From contig OY101122.1 in NCBI GenBank assembly GCA_956465555.1, positions 445,001 to 509,000 of the forward strand: 64,000 nt of DNA, given 5' to 3'. Within the stretch, counting starts at the first letter, position 1, and every line of letters begins with the position of its first letter. Source of the DNA: Nitzschia sp. pyKryTriq1. Lineage: Eukaryota > Bacillariophyta > Bacillariophyceae > Bacillariales > Bacillariaceae. Position numbers and translations under genes: made by a program. Of the stretch, positions 19,749 through 30,470 are shown piece by piece. The notes beneath the pieces were generated by a model. That model worked only from the letters and a program-made list of their open reading frames with translations, was not told the origin of the DNA and did no database searches.

Positions 19749-22454
19749 ATGAGTAGAGCACCCCTTTATTCCACCGATGCCCCTGAAGAGCCGGTGGAGC
19801 CGCGGCGACTGGAGCTGGTTTTGAATCCGGAAGATGGCTCCCTCCAGACAGCTCCTCTGTTGAATGTGGTCATGGCAGTAACCGATGGACTTTACAATGA
19901 TATTTACAGCATGGCGAATGGAGAGTTGGAGGTGACTTCAGCCCAACCAGCACCGGGGGCTGAAGACGAAGAGGACGAACAACAGCAACAACAAGAGGCC
20001 ACTTCTGTGGCGGGCCGCAAAGAGAAAATGGCGAATCTTTCGTTTGCACAGCGTCGACACGAATTAGCATGGCGATTGGCGTCCCACTCAAAGGCATTGA
20101 CTCATGTGGCAGCACTGACAGCGGCCGCGGCCACGACGAACTTGGCGAATGCCACTCAAGTTTCCACGCGGGCCCTGCAGCATGCTCGGACGGCTTGGGT
20201 ACAAGCCGATGAAGCGCAGGACGCCTTGTATTTCTTTCACGCGCAACTCTTCCCAGCCCGGGCAGCTCCCCATGACGTTTATGGTGCTTTGGATACCGTG
20301 CTTGCGGGGACCTGGCCGGACTTGCCTCAAGATTTACAATTGACGGTTGATCGGTATGATAATTCAGACGAACAAGCGTGGAGCTCGACCGAAGTAGCTG
20401 ATCGATGGCACATGGCAGTCCGCGACAAGTTATTACGAGGGGAAATGGGCTGGATGCAGCAAAACCAAGTGTCTGTGCCTTGGAAGATCAGTATGCGGGG
20501 AGGCATTGTTCGACTGACACATGGTAGTCCAAAAACCGTTGTCTCGGGCAACACCTCCAAGACCACGTATCCTATCGAGGCGATATTGACCATAGTTTCT
20601 ACCTCTCATCCCTCACAATGGACGTTGGTGAGTGTGGAAGTACACGCACAAGCCAAGACGGGGCAATCCAACCATCAGCTAGATACAACCAATCGACAAC
20701 GCTTCGATTTGCATAGGCTCTGCGCTCTGTCCATGAGTAAAGAAGAACAAAGGGCCAAAATGCAAAATGAAGACCAGCAAAAACAACAAAAAAGTTGGGA
20801 CACTACCATGGCGGGTGCAGACGATGTGACTCCTGTACCACCGATGGTGCCACGCCCTCTCCATTCATTGTTCCAAGTGGCTCATGTTTTCGGGCTGTCG
20901 TGGCAACTTGAAATTTTGAGCGCCCAAGCTCTATCATTACGAAAAGGCGTGTGGGCAACAAACTCGTCTAATATTGTGGTGACACCTGTTCAATTCTTCG
21001 ATAATCGAGGCATATTGGGGATTGTGTCCATAAGCTTTTGGTCTATCGATGATCGGTATGGTCCCGCTCTTATGGGGGATTTACAACTGGAGGAAGAAGA
21101 GTCTTCCCATGGTGATGGACTCGGTTCGCCGACCAATGGAAAGGCAAATTCGGGAGATTCCGTTTCCACTGTCTCTCGATCCATCAATACTCCCAGCGTG
21201 ACAAATCAACTGACATTATCGGTTCGCGCCGAGCCGAATGTCGGCATCCGTGTGGCCCTGAGTGGGGCCGAAAGTGTCATGGATCTTGCGAATAGTCAAC
21301 CCCATATTCGATCAACGATTCAAGAATTGCTGGAGGCGACCTCTAATCCTTTTACTTTGAGTGCCAGTGAAGCACTTTTGGCGGCCACACGCCTTTGCGC
21401 CGAACGCAAATGCTATGCCGTGGTACAAGTGCTGCCGAAATTCCTCCCGTCGTGGATTTCCTTGAGCGTTGAAAAGGGAAGTATCGCTGTTGCCGCCCAA
21501 ATTCGGTACCATCATGGAGACGACGCGCCCGCTACAACCAAGCGAGATCCAGTTGTTTTGTTCCGACTGACTTGTGACGCCCGCACGGGTACATTTGCCA
21601 GTACATTTGCCCGCAGTGCGCATTTGCTACAATCTTTGGCATGCAATGATCCTGAAGCAACAAGTGATTCCACTGCCCTACGAATAGCTCAGTATGCCCA
21701 AAGTCGACATGGGGGACGCAGCGCTAACGCTGGTACAGCTGCGGCCATGGCAAGTGGTAGGACTGTCCGGGATGCCTTTGATGGATTGTCTCGATCCATG
21801 AATATTTTAGGACAGCGAACTGGAGTCGGTGGTGCCTGGAAGGACAATGATGATATGTCGGCCAGCTTGCGACAACGTGCTATCCAAATTGCCTGCAAGG
21901 ACGTCCAAGTTTCGTTGATAACATGTTGTGGCATGGCGGCCATCTTTGGTCTGTCGGCACTAGCCATGGGTGTCGCTACTGGAGTTGCTCCCCAGCCAGA
22001 CATGGCCGGGGGTACCCTCCCAATCATCGACGGACGAACCTTTTTGCAAGCGCCACCTTTGAGCATCTTGGTGGATCAAAATCTAGTAGAAACCGTTTCT
22101 CGGACTAGCGACGGTGAGAAGATCAAGGGTGCGCACGCCGAGCAAGAGCTGTTTGGAGTGTGTTGCACGACAGACGACGCTGGCTTGACTTTGTACGGAA
22201 GTACCATATTTGTACGATTGGATTCTCCCATATCCATTCCCAACCGCACCAGTTTGACGTTGACACCATTTCGAACGCCTACAGAAACGCCGAATGGAGA
22301 TATTTCGGGGGGGAACAATGACGGGAGCGAAATGCCGCCTGCTAAACGAGCGAAACAAGAAGAAGCGGACGGCACAGGTTCCACATCGTCTGTGCAGAAT
22401 TTGATGGTTGAGGTGGAGCATTTTGCGACGATACTTTCGGATACGTTACTGTAG
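19749..22454 (+). CDS. MED14: Mediator complex subunit 14 homologue
   Basis: One exon of 901 residues from the ATG at 19749; the frame is open upstream from a TTG, but the region before the ATG shows no conservation. MED14 is the backbone subunit linking head, middle and tail modules of Mediator in RNA polymerase II initiation. The support is the N-terminal region: LNVVMAVTDGLYNDI and LSFAQRRHELAWRLASH are followed by an ALYFFHAQLFPARAAPHDV segment and VLAGTWPDLP, which match the MED14 pattern of a helix pair and then a tyrosine/proline segment with TGTYPRLP. A Gln-rich insertion occurs at about 77-85. The rest is poorly conserved, as in MED14 elsewhere. A nuclear role is inferred from the family. 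Confidence 0.72.
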   Translation: MSRAPLYSTDAPEEPVEPRRLELVLNPEDGSLQTAPLLNVVMAVTDGLYNDIYSMANGELEVTSAQPAPGAEDEEDEQQQQQEATSVAGRKEKMANLSFAQRRHELAWRLASHSKALTHVAALTAAAATTNLANATQVSTRALQHARTAWVQADEAQDALYFFHAQLFPARAAPHDVYGALDTVLAGTWPDLPQDLQLTVDRYDNSDEQAWSSTEVADRWHMAVRDKLLRGEMGWMQQNQVSVPWKISMRGGIVRLTHGSPKTVVSGNTSKTTYPIEAILTIVSTSHPSQWTLVSVEVHAQAKTGQSNHQLDTTNRQRFDLHRLCALSMSKEEQRAKMQNEDQQKQQKSWDTTMAGADDVTPVPPMVPRPLHSLFQVAHVFGLSWQLEILSAQALSLRKGVWATNSSNIVVTPVQFFDNRGILGIVSISFWSIDDRYGPALMGDLQLEEEESSHGDGLGSPTNGKANSGDSVSTVSRSINTPSVTNQLTLSVRAEPNVGIRVALSGAESVMDLANSQPHIRSTIQELLEATSNPFTLSASEALLAATRLCAERKCYAVVQVLPKFLPSWISLSVEKGSIAVAAQIRYHHGDDAPATTKRDPVVLFRLTCDARTGTFASTFARSAHLLQSLACNDPEATSDSTALRIAQYAQSRHGGRSANAGTAAAMASGRTVRDAFDGLSRSMNILGQRTGVGGAWKDNDDMSASLRQRAIQIACKDVQVSLITCCGMAAIFGLSALAMGVATGVAPQPDMAGGTLPIIDGRTFLQAPPLSILVDQNLVETVSRTSDGEKIKGAHAEQELFGVCCTTDDAGLTLYGSTIFVRLDSPISIPNRTSLTLTPFRTPTETPNGDISGGNNDGSEMPPAKRAKQEEADGTGSTSSVQNLMVEVEHFATILSDTLL

Positions 22455-23393
22455 ATTTGTAGGATTTGCTTGTCGTCGGCCCAATCCACGAACGCTACGA
22501 GTTCTCACGCACTAGTAGTAGAAAGTTGATTGGGGTTCCCTGCTATTGTGACTGGACTAATCCAACCATCGCACCAGTAAAATATAAGCTCTTGAGTGCT
22601 TTCTTTTCACATCGCATACTTTACGACTAGGTCAGCATAGCTCTCTAGTACTCGTACTCATTACTACTACGGTGTAATCTACCCAGAACACACTTGTATC
22701 ATCGTCGCGGCGTGGGGGAGAGATGAGGAGGGTCTGCGGTGCAGGGTCTGGTGTGTGTGGTACACACGGTAGACGGATGGACGGTCGTCGCACCTTCGAT
22801 AATTTTAGTTATTGTAGTACTGTAGTTTTGGTTGAAGGATGGACAGACAGACGAATCCCTTGATCCGGTCCTATTGGTTTGTTTGATGTGTCGCAGTTCG
22901 ACACACATACAATATGCACGACACGCTCGATTTCTACTTACATAACGCTGACACCTTTTTCTTCACCTACACAGTACCGTACAAGTACCGGTAGTAGATG
23001 ATGATTCCAATCAATCATCGCAGGGATGATTGACCGAGAGCGAGCGATGATGATTGTTTTCAAGTTGTTTCACATGCATGCGATGAGTGCGTGATGTTGT
23101 CTTGACGACGACGTCCCACGTCCAAAGCCTTCGAAAGTTTGGAGCAAGTGGACTGCTTCTTGTGATGCCTGCCGTGCCTCGTTTACCGACCCATCACCTA
23201 TTACTTCTTGCAAGATAAGGATTCTGACAGCTTTCTCCTCCACTTCTCCCAGAGTGCAGGAAAGGCTTCGGAGAAAAAGGAAGGCGCAAGCCTCATTGAC
23301 TACACACGGCGGATTCTAGCGTGGGCAACTAAATCAGCAGCGCGACACGAAGAACTGTAGTTCAAACGTTCAACCTTCAAACAAACCAAACCG
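22455..23393. other. Intergenic region upstream of the receptor-like kinase
   Basis: I see no gene or RNA. A GTACCGGTAG string occurs near 22985, a direct CAATCATCG/GATGATTG inverted motif at 23005-23055, and AG/CT-rich DNA near 22640-22690. The kinase promoter should be in the last few hundred bases. Confidence 0.5.
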
Positions 23394-26300
23394 ATGAGCG
23401 GCTCTTCTGGCGCCTCAATAGCAGGAGAGCGAGCTACGGCAGAGCCATCATCCCTGTTAGGAATGACTGCCGAGCTGTTGAGACGGCAGGGCGAAAGCTC
23501 GAGTGAGACCGACCACTCACATCTTGGGGGAGAAAGAACCGAAGCGGCTACGAGTACAGCTTGTAGTCTGCTGGAAGAATCTTCGTCGACTCCATCCTTT
23601 GTAGATACCTCGGCGTTCGGGACGCCGACAACAGCCGGCTCCATAGACAAAAATTCATCATCGATTCCAAGAATACGAAAAGAACAGTACCCTCATAATA
23701 TCCAGCGAAGAGCAGCCTGGGGAGCACTTTCAGGTGGAATGGTATCCTTGTGTCTGGTGTTGCTGCTTTGCATTTTTGATTCGGACACGTTGCACTTGCT
23801 TTCGGAAATAACGTTTCCATCGCCCACCCCTTCCGGCAGTGGAACGATACGAGGGGAACCAGCACCCACGGGTATCTCATCATATCTAGATCTTTTCCCC
23901 CGGCGGTCGAAAACGAGTATATATTCCCATCATTCCAACACTACTCCCCAATCACAAACAACACATCCACCGATACCTTCAGACCCTAGAGCGGCAAACA
24001 CACAAAGACACTTAGCGGGCAGCACTGGAAGCCCTGGGAGCAGTAGTAGCAGCAGCAGTACTACAAGTAGTAGTACCAGCGGCAGCAGCAGTGGAACAAC
24101 CAACACTGGCAGCTACAAGGATGCTCAGCTAGTGATTGCAGGTAAAATGACGGTGGAAGGCGCACCATGCAATATCGCACAATTCAATATGAAAACACAG
24201 GAGTGGAGCTTGACAGAGCGTATCCAGTTATCGCTTTATAATAGTTACAGCGGAGGAGAGGTCTATTCGCTGTTGGCAAACCATACGAATGACCGCACCA
24301 CCGATATTTCCAGCTTAGATTCCACTGATGCGAAAAGGTAAATCCAAGACAGAGCATTGCCGTCGAAGAACGATACCTTGCCTCCTTCTTACATTTTATT
24401 GTGTGATTTTTTTTCAGCCATATTCCCAGGCAACCTCAACAGTCTTCTGAAGGGAGTGGTGAGCTCATTGTGGTGGGCGCCTTTGATACGACCTACCGCA
24501 ATTCCCAGGTCACGTATTGTTCAGTAGGTAAATGGGATGGAGTCATGTTGTCCAAAGTGGGTGAAGGATTGTGCAATTCTGCTTTATCCAAAGGAATGAA
24601 AATTACAACCGCAGCGCTAGCTGGGCCGCAGGACGTCTATGTTGCTGGTAGCTTTCAAACCCAAGTGTGGAATGGAGACCGGCACGAGTTTGTAAAAATT
24701 TTCAACATTGCTCACTACAATGCGGTTGATCAAGTATGGCTACCTTTGAACATTGGACAGATTACGTGTAGTTGGTGTACCGTTACGGTCTTGGCTTTGG
24801 CTTGGGATTCGAAACGACGACAGCTACATGTGGCTGGAAAATTCAACGCCATTGACGGCCGAAATGTACCAGCAGGCCTTGCAATCTACGATTTGGATTC
24901 GGGGCACTTGGTAGCACATCCCGGTGGAGGATTATCGATGCGAAACAGCACACAGGACGGGGTTGGAACGGCCTTGCAATTAGACGAAGAAAGCGGCGTC
25001 CTCTACGTGATGGGATCCTTTGAACGTTTGACGTCGACCTACGAAATTTGCTTGGGTCTCGCCGCCTACGAGATTAACGCTGATCGATGGACGTGTCTTG
25101 CTGATGCTGCCCACACGGTTCTTCCCACAGGTGGAGGCAACATGCTGCTAACACCATATGGTCTCATGGTTGCTGGCAAAGTGGCCGAGTCTACGACCTG
25201 GCCAGACAGTGACAGGCCCTACACGATTGCTCTCCTCAAGGCAACCCTCAAGACTCATCGGACAAGCAAACATACTGACGACGATATTGTAGAGGAGCCG
25301 ACTCAGGAAGAGTATCACGAATTCGATTGGTCTTGGCTACCGGGTTTCGATGGCCACAACGAACCCCTGCATGCACTAGCCAACGGGTTCGGTAATTATG
25401 CTGGGACTGTCTTCATTGCAGGCGATAACATTGTGGGAAAGTGGTCGTATCAGCTCAAGCCATCGGGCAGTAGCTCTGATAGCAGTCACCGACACTTATC
25501 TTCCTCGACTAGCTCGAGCTACCAGCCTCAATACATTCCCATGACCGTTACTCTATCTGACAATCATGTCCGCGGCGCCATTATGGCAATTTCTCAGATG
25601 ATGCCTGAGCCAGAAACAATTGAAGGAATGCAAGGACAAAAAATCAACATCACAATCATTGTCTATTGTGTTGCGGTTGGTTGCGTGATCGGCATGCTTG
25701 GAGCCATTTTGTGCAATAGAAATCTATCTCAAACTGTGTTCCCCTTCCTGGGTGGTCACTCTCAACTTAAGGGAATTTCGCTAGACACCTTGACCTACAG
25801 CGCCATTGAGAACTCGAGTATTATGGAAGCCTATCAGCGAGCCATGAAGACACGCTACGTCCAGCACCCCCACTTGCTGACTATTATCGACCCGCAAGAG
25901 ATATTTTTGCAGCGCATCATTGGCGAAGGAACTTTTGGAAGAGTATGGAGTGCAAGGTGGAGGAGCGCTAGTGTGGCTGTAAAGGAGTTCGTCTTTGCCC
26001 AAGCCGCTGTTGCTGGGAGATCCTCGATGCAGCAAGAAATCGTGGAGGAAATCATTGGTGAAGCTGGCATGATGGCCATCCTTCGGCACCCTAATGTCCT
26101 ACAGCTATTCGGATGTTCGCTTACAGCGCAAGCCATTTGGATTGTTAGCGAACTGTGTTCCCTGGGAAGTCTGCGACAAGTCCTTGACGACAACGAGCGA
26201 TCTCTACCAGTCGATATTCGTATCAACCTTGCTCTGCAGGTCGCCGAGGGAATGACGTACCTTCACAACCAGGACCCGCCCATTATCCATCGAGATTTGA

Positions 26301-27019
26301 AAAGTCACAACATTTTTGTTCACGAAACCTTTATTGACGCTGACGAGACGGACGCGAAGAAGGGAGAAAAAGATGAAGACAGTAAGGTAGCCGGGCAGGT
26401 GTCGGTATGGCTACAACCAGTCAAGATGAAACCAAAATCAACCTTGGTGGCGAAGATAGGTGATTGGGGCTCGGCTCGAGCGACTTTGTCGGGATCTCGA
26501 ACGATGACCCACGGTGTAGGAACCGCCTGTTGGCTCGCCCCGGAAGTCATCAAGCATGCACGTTCGTCCAAGTTCAGCGATGTATACGGCTACGGTATTG
26601 TTCTTTGGGAACTGGCAACGAGAGAAGAAGTGTACCAGGGATTGGAGACGACGCAGATCATTGCCAAAGTCGCCAACGAAAGTTTGCGCCCTCCCGTGCC
26701 TCAAGACTGCCCCTGGAAAGACTTGATGGTAAAGTGCTGGGAAGAAAAACCCACCGATCGCTTGGAATTCAACGAGATTGTGGTCGAGCTCAACAAAATA
26801 ACGAAGCATCTGGATACACAGCAGAAGCTGCGAGAAAGTAGTTTGGGTGACGAAAGTGTTGCTGGATTGGACGAGTCGTCCTCGGCCCTAAATTCTGGCA
26901 GCTTGACCACCACGGAGAGACTATCATCGGATGGCTATCTGAGTCAGACTTCAAGCAATCCCAAAGACGCTGTGCTTCTAGATGGGCACGTCGGAAAATC
27001 AGAACCTCCTGAAGACTAG
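23394..27019 (+). CDS. Receptor-like TKL protein kinase with Rax2/Kelch-like repeat ectodomain
   Basis: Exons 23394-24337 and 24418-27019 join across an 80-bp intron (AAAAG/GTAAAT to TTTTCAG) to give 1,181 residues. A first membrane segment lies at about 108-128. Residues 245-700 carry repeated short blades in which a beta strand of the type VYVAGSF, LHVAGKF, VLYVMGSF or GLMVAGK precedes a loop and a sequence like IYDLDSG, resembling Rax2/Kelch propellers. A second membrane segment (about 724-747, NITIIVYCVAVGCVIGML) precedes a tyrosine-kinase-like kinase (about 810-1095) with GEGTFGRV, Lys837, HRDLKSHN (D941) and APE. The usual DFG reads DWG (D997), and about 45 charged residues are inserted between the catalytic loop and DWG. 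The two-membrane topology puts the propeller outside and the kinase in the cytosol. Its ligand is unknown. Confidence 0.85.
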
Positions 27020-27217
27020 CATTGTCTTTCGTCTTTAAGAGTGCTAACGCTATTCTAGGCAGTGTAACACCGCTGCGAGTATGGGTATACCAGTACCCAG
27101 TTTCCAAACATTTCAAACTGGCAGATCGGGCATAGATCGATGATGATTCATTGTACAATAGGAATTGAACCGTTCGACTGAAGTCGCGACTCACGAAGGT
27201 TACAAGACTAGTAGTAC

Positions 27218-27302
27218 ATCGTAAAGCAACGAAAAAGTGCACTGTCTAATTTAGTTACTATACTACCTTGACGGTCGATAGTAATGAATCTCTCTTGCGC
27301 CG
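27218..27302 (+). repeat. Dispersed repeat downstream of a kinase gene, copy B
   Basis: It begins ATCGTAAAGCAACGAAAAAG and is followed by TGCACTGTCTAAT, then later by GTAATGAATCTCTCTTG. It pairs with 18521-18610. Confidence 0.7.
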
Positions 27303-27624
27303 TAACGATAGTAGCCACGCCAGACAGTCGTAGACTAGTCGTTTCTCAACCAAGAGTTTGAGATCGAGAACTATTTCCACAATGGACCTACTTGTATGAT
27401 ACATAAATCCAAAAGATGCAAGGGTGAGTCGGTCATCAAAGGCCCATACAGTAGGAATACGAATCTAGAATAATACCAGACGTCAAACAATAATAGACTC
27501 CTCCTAGTACAGTACCAGTAGTTATTTGGACAAAGCCGAAACTATAAAAAGCAAGGCTTATTGTTAGCGGTGGTCGGCGCGATTTGATACGGACGGAGGA
27601 CAGATTCTCATACCTTCTGGCCGT

Positions 27625-27860
27625 CTACCGGTATATCCGTTTCGCTTCAAACACCACGGTACCGTACGTGTACTGTACCGGTACAGTCCTACAGTACCGG
27701 TACAGCGTACCGGTACTGGGTACGAGTACTCAGTACAAGTACCGTACCGGTAAAGTACTGTACCTTACTGTGCAGGTACAGTACAAACACCAGCTTACCG
27801 GTACGAGTAGACAATACGTGTACAAGGTACGAAGTACGGTACAAGTACTCTTAGACCGTA
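27625..27860. repeat. GTACCGGTAC palindrome cluster
   Basis: Over about 235 bp the sequence is built from variants of GTACCGGTAC, GTACTGTACC and GTACAAGTAC, the densest patch in the window. Because each unit is self-complementary, the strand could fold in many ways. The similar cluster at 60745-61025 is also intergenic. Confidence 0.85.
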
Positions 27861-28027
27861 TGCTCGTATCTACTCTATTTATCTGCGATCTGCGAGTATC
27901 AAACAAAATTTCACATTATTACGCAATCTTTCACCTTTCGCGTGGTCCAACTCACCCCGTCGCCAATCATTAGCAGGAAGCGCTTGATATTCTATTCTTG
28001 ACAGTGGCCACGTACCGACTTGTTCCC

Positions 28028-29098
28028 ATGAAGAGCTTCAGGCTTGCATTTTTCGTTTCGTTTGCAGGAACAAGTTCGGCTTGGCTCTCGTCCGATCCTC
28101 GGAAGCAACATCAAGATGGCTCATTTTTTCTGCCTGTTCGTAACAGAATCCCCATGACGACGCTTTGGGCACGATCACAAAATAAACGACCACAGAGTGA
28201 CAGTAAGCGATACGCCGATCTGGAAGAGCGTACAAAAACAAATCAAGTCACGATGAGTTCAGTGGAGTCGTCGACAAAAACGCCCACGCCAGCTCTTCCC
28301 AAATCTACCAAGAAGGTTCAGATTTCTATTCCTCGAGCACCATCTTCCAATTTCACTGCTGAATACCCATTGTCGATTCAGGTCTATCAAGTAAACGACA
28401 TATCCTGGTGGGAGAATGATTCGAATACTAATCAGTATGGGGGTCGCTGTTGGCCCAGTTCGATGGCAGTCGCCGAATTCTTGGTGAACCAACATTCCAA
28501 CAATTCGACACTCATGAAGAATCGTCCAGTCTTGGAGCTGGGTTGTGGGCCCGGTATTCCTTCGTTAGCTGCTGCTTCTTGTGGTGCCCAAGTGATTGCC
28601 ACTGATATCTCCCCTATAGCGTTGGGACTGTTAAAGGATGGATGGACGGCGACGTCGAAGAAGCTTCTACGGAAGAAAGAAGACGAATCATCATCGACGA
28701 TAGGGATATTGTCCGTTCAATTGTTTGACATTTTTTCTAATGATCCATTGCCATTGATGAAGGGCGAAACTTTTGTCGAAGACAGTCAAGAAATTATTCG
28801 GCCAATCGTCCTTGGATGTTCCATTCTCTACGATTCACAGCTAGCCAGGGGTATGGCCCAACGCTTTGTGGAAGCCTGCAGCGACCACAACGCATGGGTG
28901 ATAGTGGGGGATGATGATACCGGGGAACGTGACAGTGGTCGAAAAAGCTTTCTGGATGAACTAGAACGCTTGGAGAAAGGCCTATCAACACCGATTCCAC
29001 GCGTGTGGACGCATTCCCAAGTGCAAAATGACAAATTGGGTTGGCGAGACAAAACGGCGCATCTGCTGCATTTGAATCCGCCTTCATCTCTGCTATAG
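28028..29098 (+). CDS. Plastid-type lysine methyltransferase-like protein (methyltransferase family 16)
   Basis: One exon of 356 residues from the ATG at 28028. The SAM-binding motif I VLELGCGPGIPSLAAA (about 195-210) and VIATDIS (motif II) place it in the METTL21-like family 16, which methylates lysines of specific proteins; the substrate is not predictable. The start carries a hydrophobic signal peptide (about 1-20) ending SSA followed by Trp, then Ser/Arg-rich sequence. In diatoms the pattern of signal peptide, then ASA-F or ASA-W, then a basic Ser-rich stretch directs proteins through four membranes into the plastid. The conserved domain begins only at about residue 115, so roughly 100 residues are presequence and linker. 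Confidence 0.78.
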   Translation: MKSFRLAFFVSFAGTSSAWLSSDPRKQHQDGSFFLPVRNRIPMTTLWARSQNKRPQSDSKRYADLEERTKTNQVTMSSVESSTKTPTPALPKSTKKVQISIPRAPSSNFTAEYPLSIQVYQVNDISWWENDSNTNQYGGRCWPSSMAVAEFLVNQHSNNSTLMKNRPVLELGCGPGIPSLAAASCGAQVIATDISPIALGLLKDGWTATSKKLLRKKEDESSSTIGILSVQLFDIFSNDPLPLMKGETFVEDSQEIIRPIVLGCSILYDSQLARGMAQRFVEACSDHNAWVIVGDDDTGERDSGRKSFLDELERLEKGLSTPIPRVWTHSQVQNDKLGWRDKTAHLLHLNPPSSLL

Positions 29099-29252
29099 AT
29101 TTGTGATTAACTGATCAGAATCGCACTGAGTTATCAGTTGACAGTAATACACGCGTAGTCAGTATCTAGTTTGTTTCAGGATGCTCAAATATGTTCTGCG
29201 AGAGAACGATGTAGTAGTGTCAACGAAGAAGTACGGTCCATTTTTGATTCAC

Positions 29253-30470
29253 TCAAACCTCAGCAGCATCTCCTGGCTGGATTTGCGGTACCGGTACCAC
29301 TGGCACCGGCAATACTGGTGCCGGTGGTTCCATGATAACAGCAGGTTGCTCGTCTCCAGGGACTGGTTTTCGGGGAGTCCTGATTCGAAAGACAAAGCCA
29401 GCCTCATTCAGCTTGGCCAGTCGTTCGTCCGACAAGCAAGTCTTTTTACCAGACATCTTCTTGCGATATTCCTTCCGTTGTTCCTTGACCCATTCTCCAA
29501 GTCCCTCGAGCGACTGAGGAACCATCGGAGAGCCATTGGCTTCCTTCCACTCGAGAAACTCTTGGAGGCGCTCTTCAAAAGTCTTAAGGACCTTCTTGGG
29601 AGGCTGAACATCCTTGGGGAAGGGGAAGTCCCATTCTCGAAGTTGCTTGACCCTGTGCGGATACATCTCGTGAGGTTGCTCCTTTCGCATCATCTTAACG
29701 TAGTCAATGATTTGGCGATTCTGCCACTCGGCAAGCTGGGCGACCTTTTCATCCCTGTTGTTCCCAGTCAAAGGGACATTTGGGTTTTCCAAGATGTAGT
29801 CTCGCCACTTTTGCGCCCATTCTTTCCAAACGCCCGTGCTTTCTTCTGGCTTGAGTCGCACGCCAAGTTCCAGCAAACGGTAGAAACGCTCCTTGCGATC
29901 GAATTGGCTTCTCTCCTCGTTGACTTCATTGTTGATGTACTTGGCGTAGTTTCTTCGCTGACCACTCAGCCAGGCTTGCAGCTGGGGCCTTCGGTACTCT
30001 TTCTGCATGGCGAGGTTGGGGTCCCCGTCTCCGATCGTTTCCATGAAGGTCTTGAGTTCTTCAAACTTCTGCTCCCAGAGTTGATCGTTCTTTTCGTTCA
30101 CGTCCTGCTTCACTGCAGTGTTTCTGTTAGAGTTCCCATCGTCGACTGCCTTCCGCTTTCGAGAAGCCTTATTCTTGCCGCTTACCCAGGCTTCGGCCTG
30201 ATCCAAGTCGGTGAATCGGTTATGGATGGAGGACTTGTCTTGGGAGAGCAAGCGACGGGCATCGTTTTCCTTCAGAAAGACGGCGGGTCCATCCAAGCCC
30301 TTGCACTTGCGGATCGCATAGTAGTAAGTTCGGGCCCGCTTCTTCTTCCTGCTGCTCTCGGTAGTAGCACCATTGCTGTTGCTCTCGCTTGTGCTAGTGG
30401 CGGCAGGGGTATTTGTGGGTGTAGTAGCAGTGCCCGTAGGACTGCTCATGGTTGCTTTCTCGTCTTTCAT
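29253..30470 (-). CDS. Protein with viroplasmin-like N-terminal and helicase-associated (HA-type) repeats, copy 1
   Basis: A single exon of 405 residues from the ATG at 30470; the frame is open to a GTG five codons upstream, and another Met lies at codon 8. Residues 48-97 (TYYYAIRKCKGLDGPAVF then FTDLDQAEAWV) look like the viroplasmin/RNase H1 N-terminal hybrid-binding fold. The remainder has repeats of the HA type, including WDFPFPKDVQPPK, RLQEFLEWKEANGSP and LGEWVKEQRKEYRKK, as found in bacterial and algal helicase-associated proteins. No helicase motor is present. A KKKRAR cluster may be a nuclear signal. The Pro-Val-rich C-terminus (VPVPVVPVP) is encoded by a GTACCGGTACC-type repeat at 29282-29330. 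Its paralogue lies head-to-head at 31565-32656. The function is unknown; RNA/DNA-hybrid binding is an inference from the first domain. Confidence 0.75.
   Translation of the reverse strand: MKDEKATMSSPTGTATTPTNTPAATSTSESNSNGATTESSRKKKRARTYYYAIRKCKGLDGPAVFLKENDARRLLSQDKSSIHNRFTDLDQAEAWVSGKNKASRKRKAVDDGNSNRNTAVKQDVNEKNDQLWEQKFEELKTFMETIGDGDPNLAMQKEYRRPQLQAWLSGQRRNYAKYINNEVNEERSQFDRKERFYRLLELGVRLKPEESTGVWKEWAQKWRDYILENPNVPLTGNNRDEKVAQLAEWQNRQIIDYVKMMRKEQPHEMYPHRVKQLREWDFPFPKDVQPPKKVLKTFEERLQEFLEWKEANGSPMVPQSLEGLGEWVKEQRKEYRKKMSGKKTCLSDERLAKLNEAGFVFRIRTPRKPVPGDEQPAVIMEPPAPVLPVPVVPVPQIQPGDAAEV

Larger units (their letters stand above)
27020..28027. other. Intergenic region with repeat copy and palindrome cluster
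   Basis: It holds the second copy of the 18521 repeat (27218-27302) and a dense cluster of GTACCGGTAC-related strings (27625-27860). No gene is supported. The last 150 bp precede the methyltransferase start. Confidence 0.6.
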
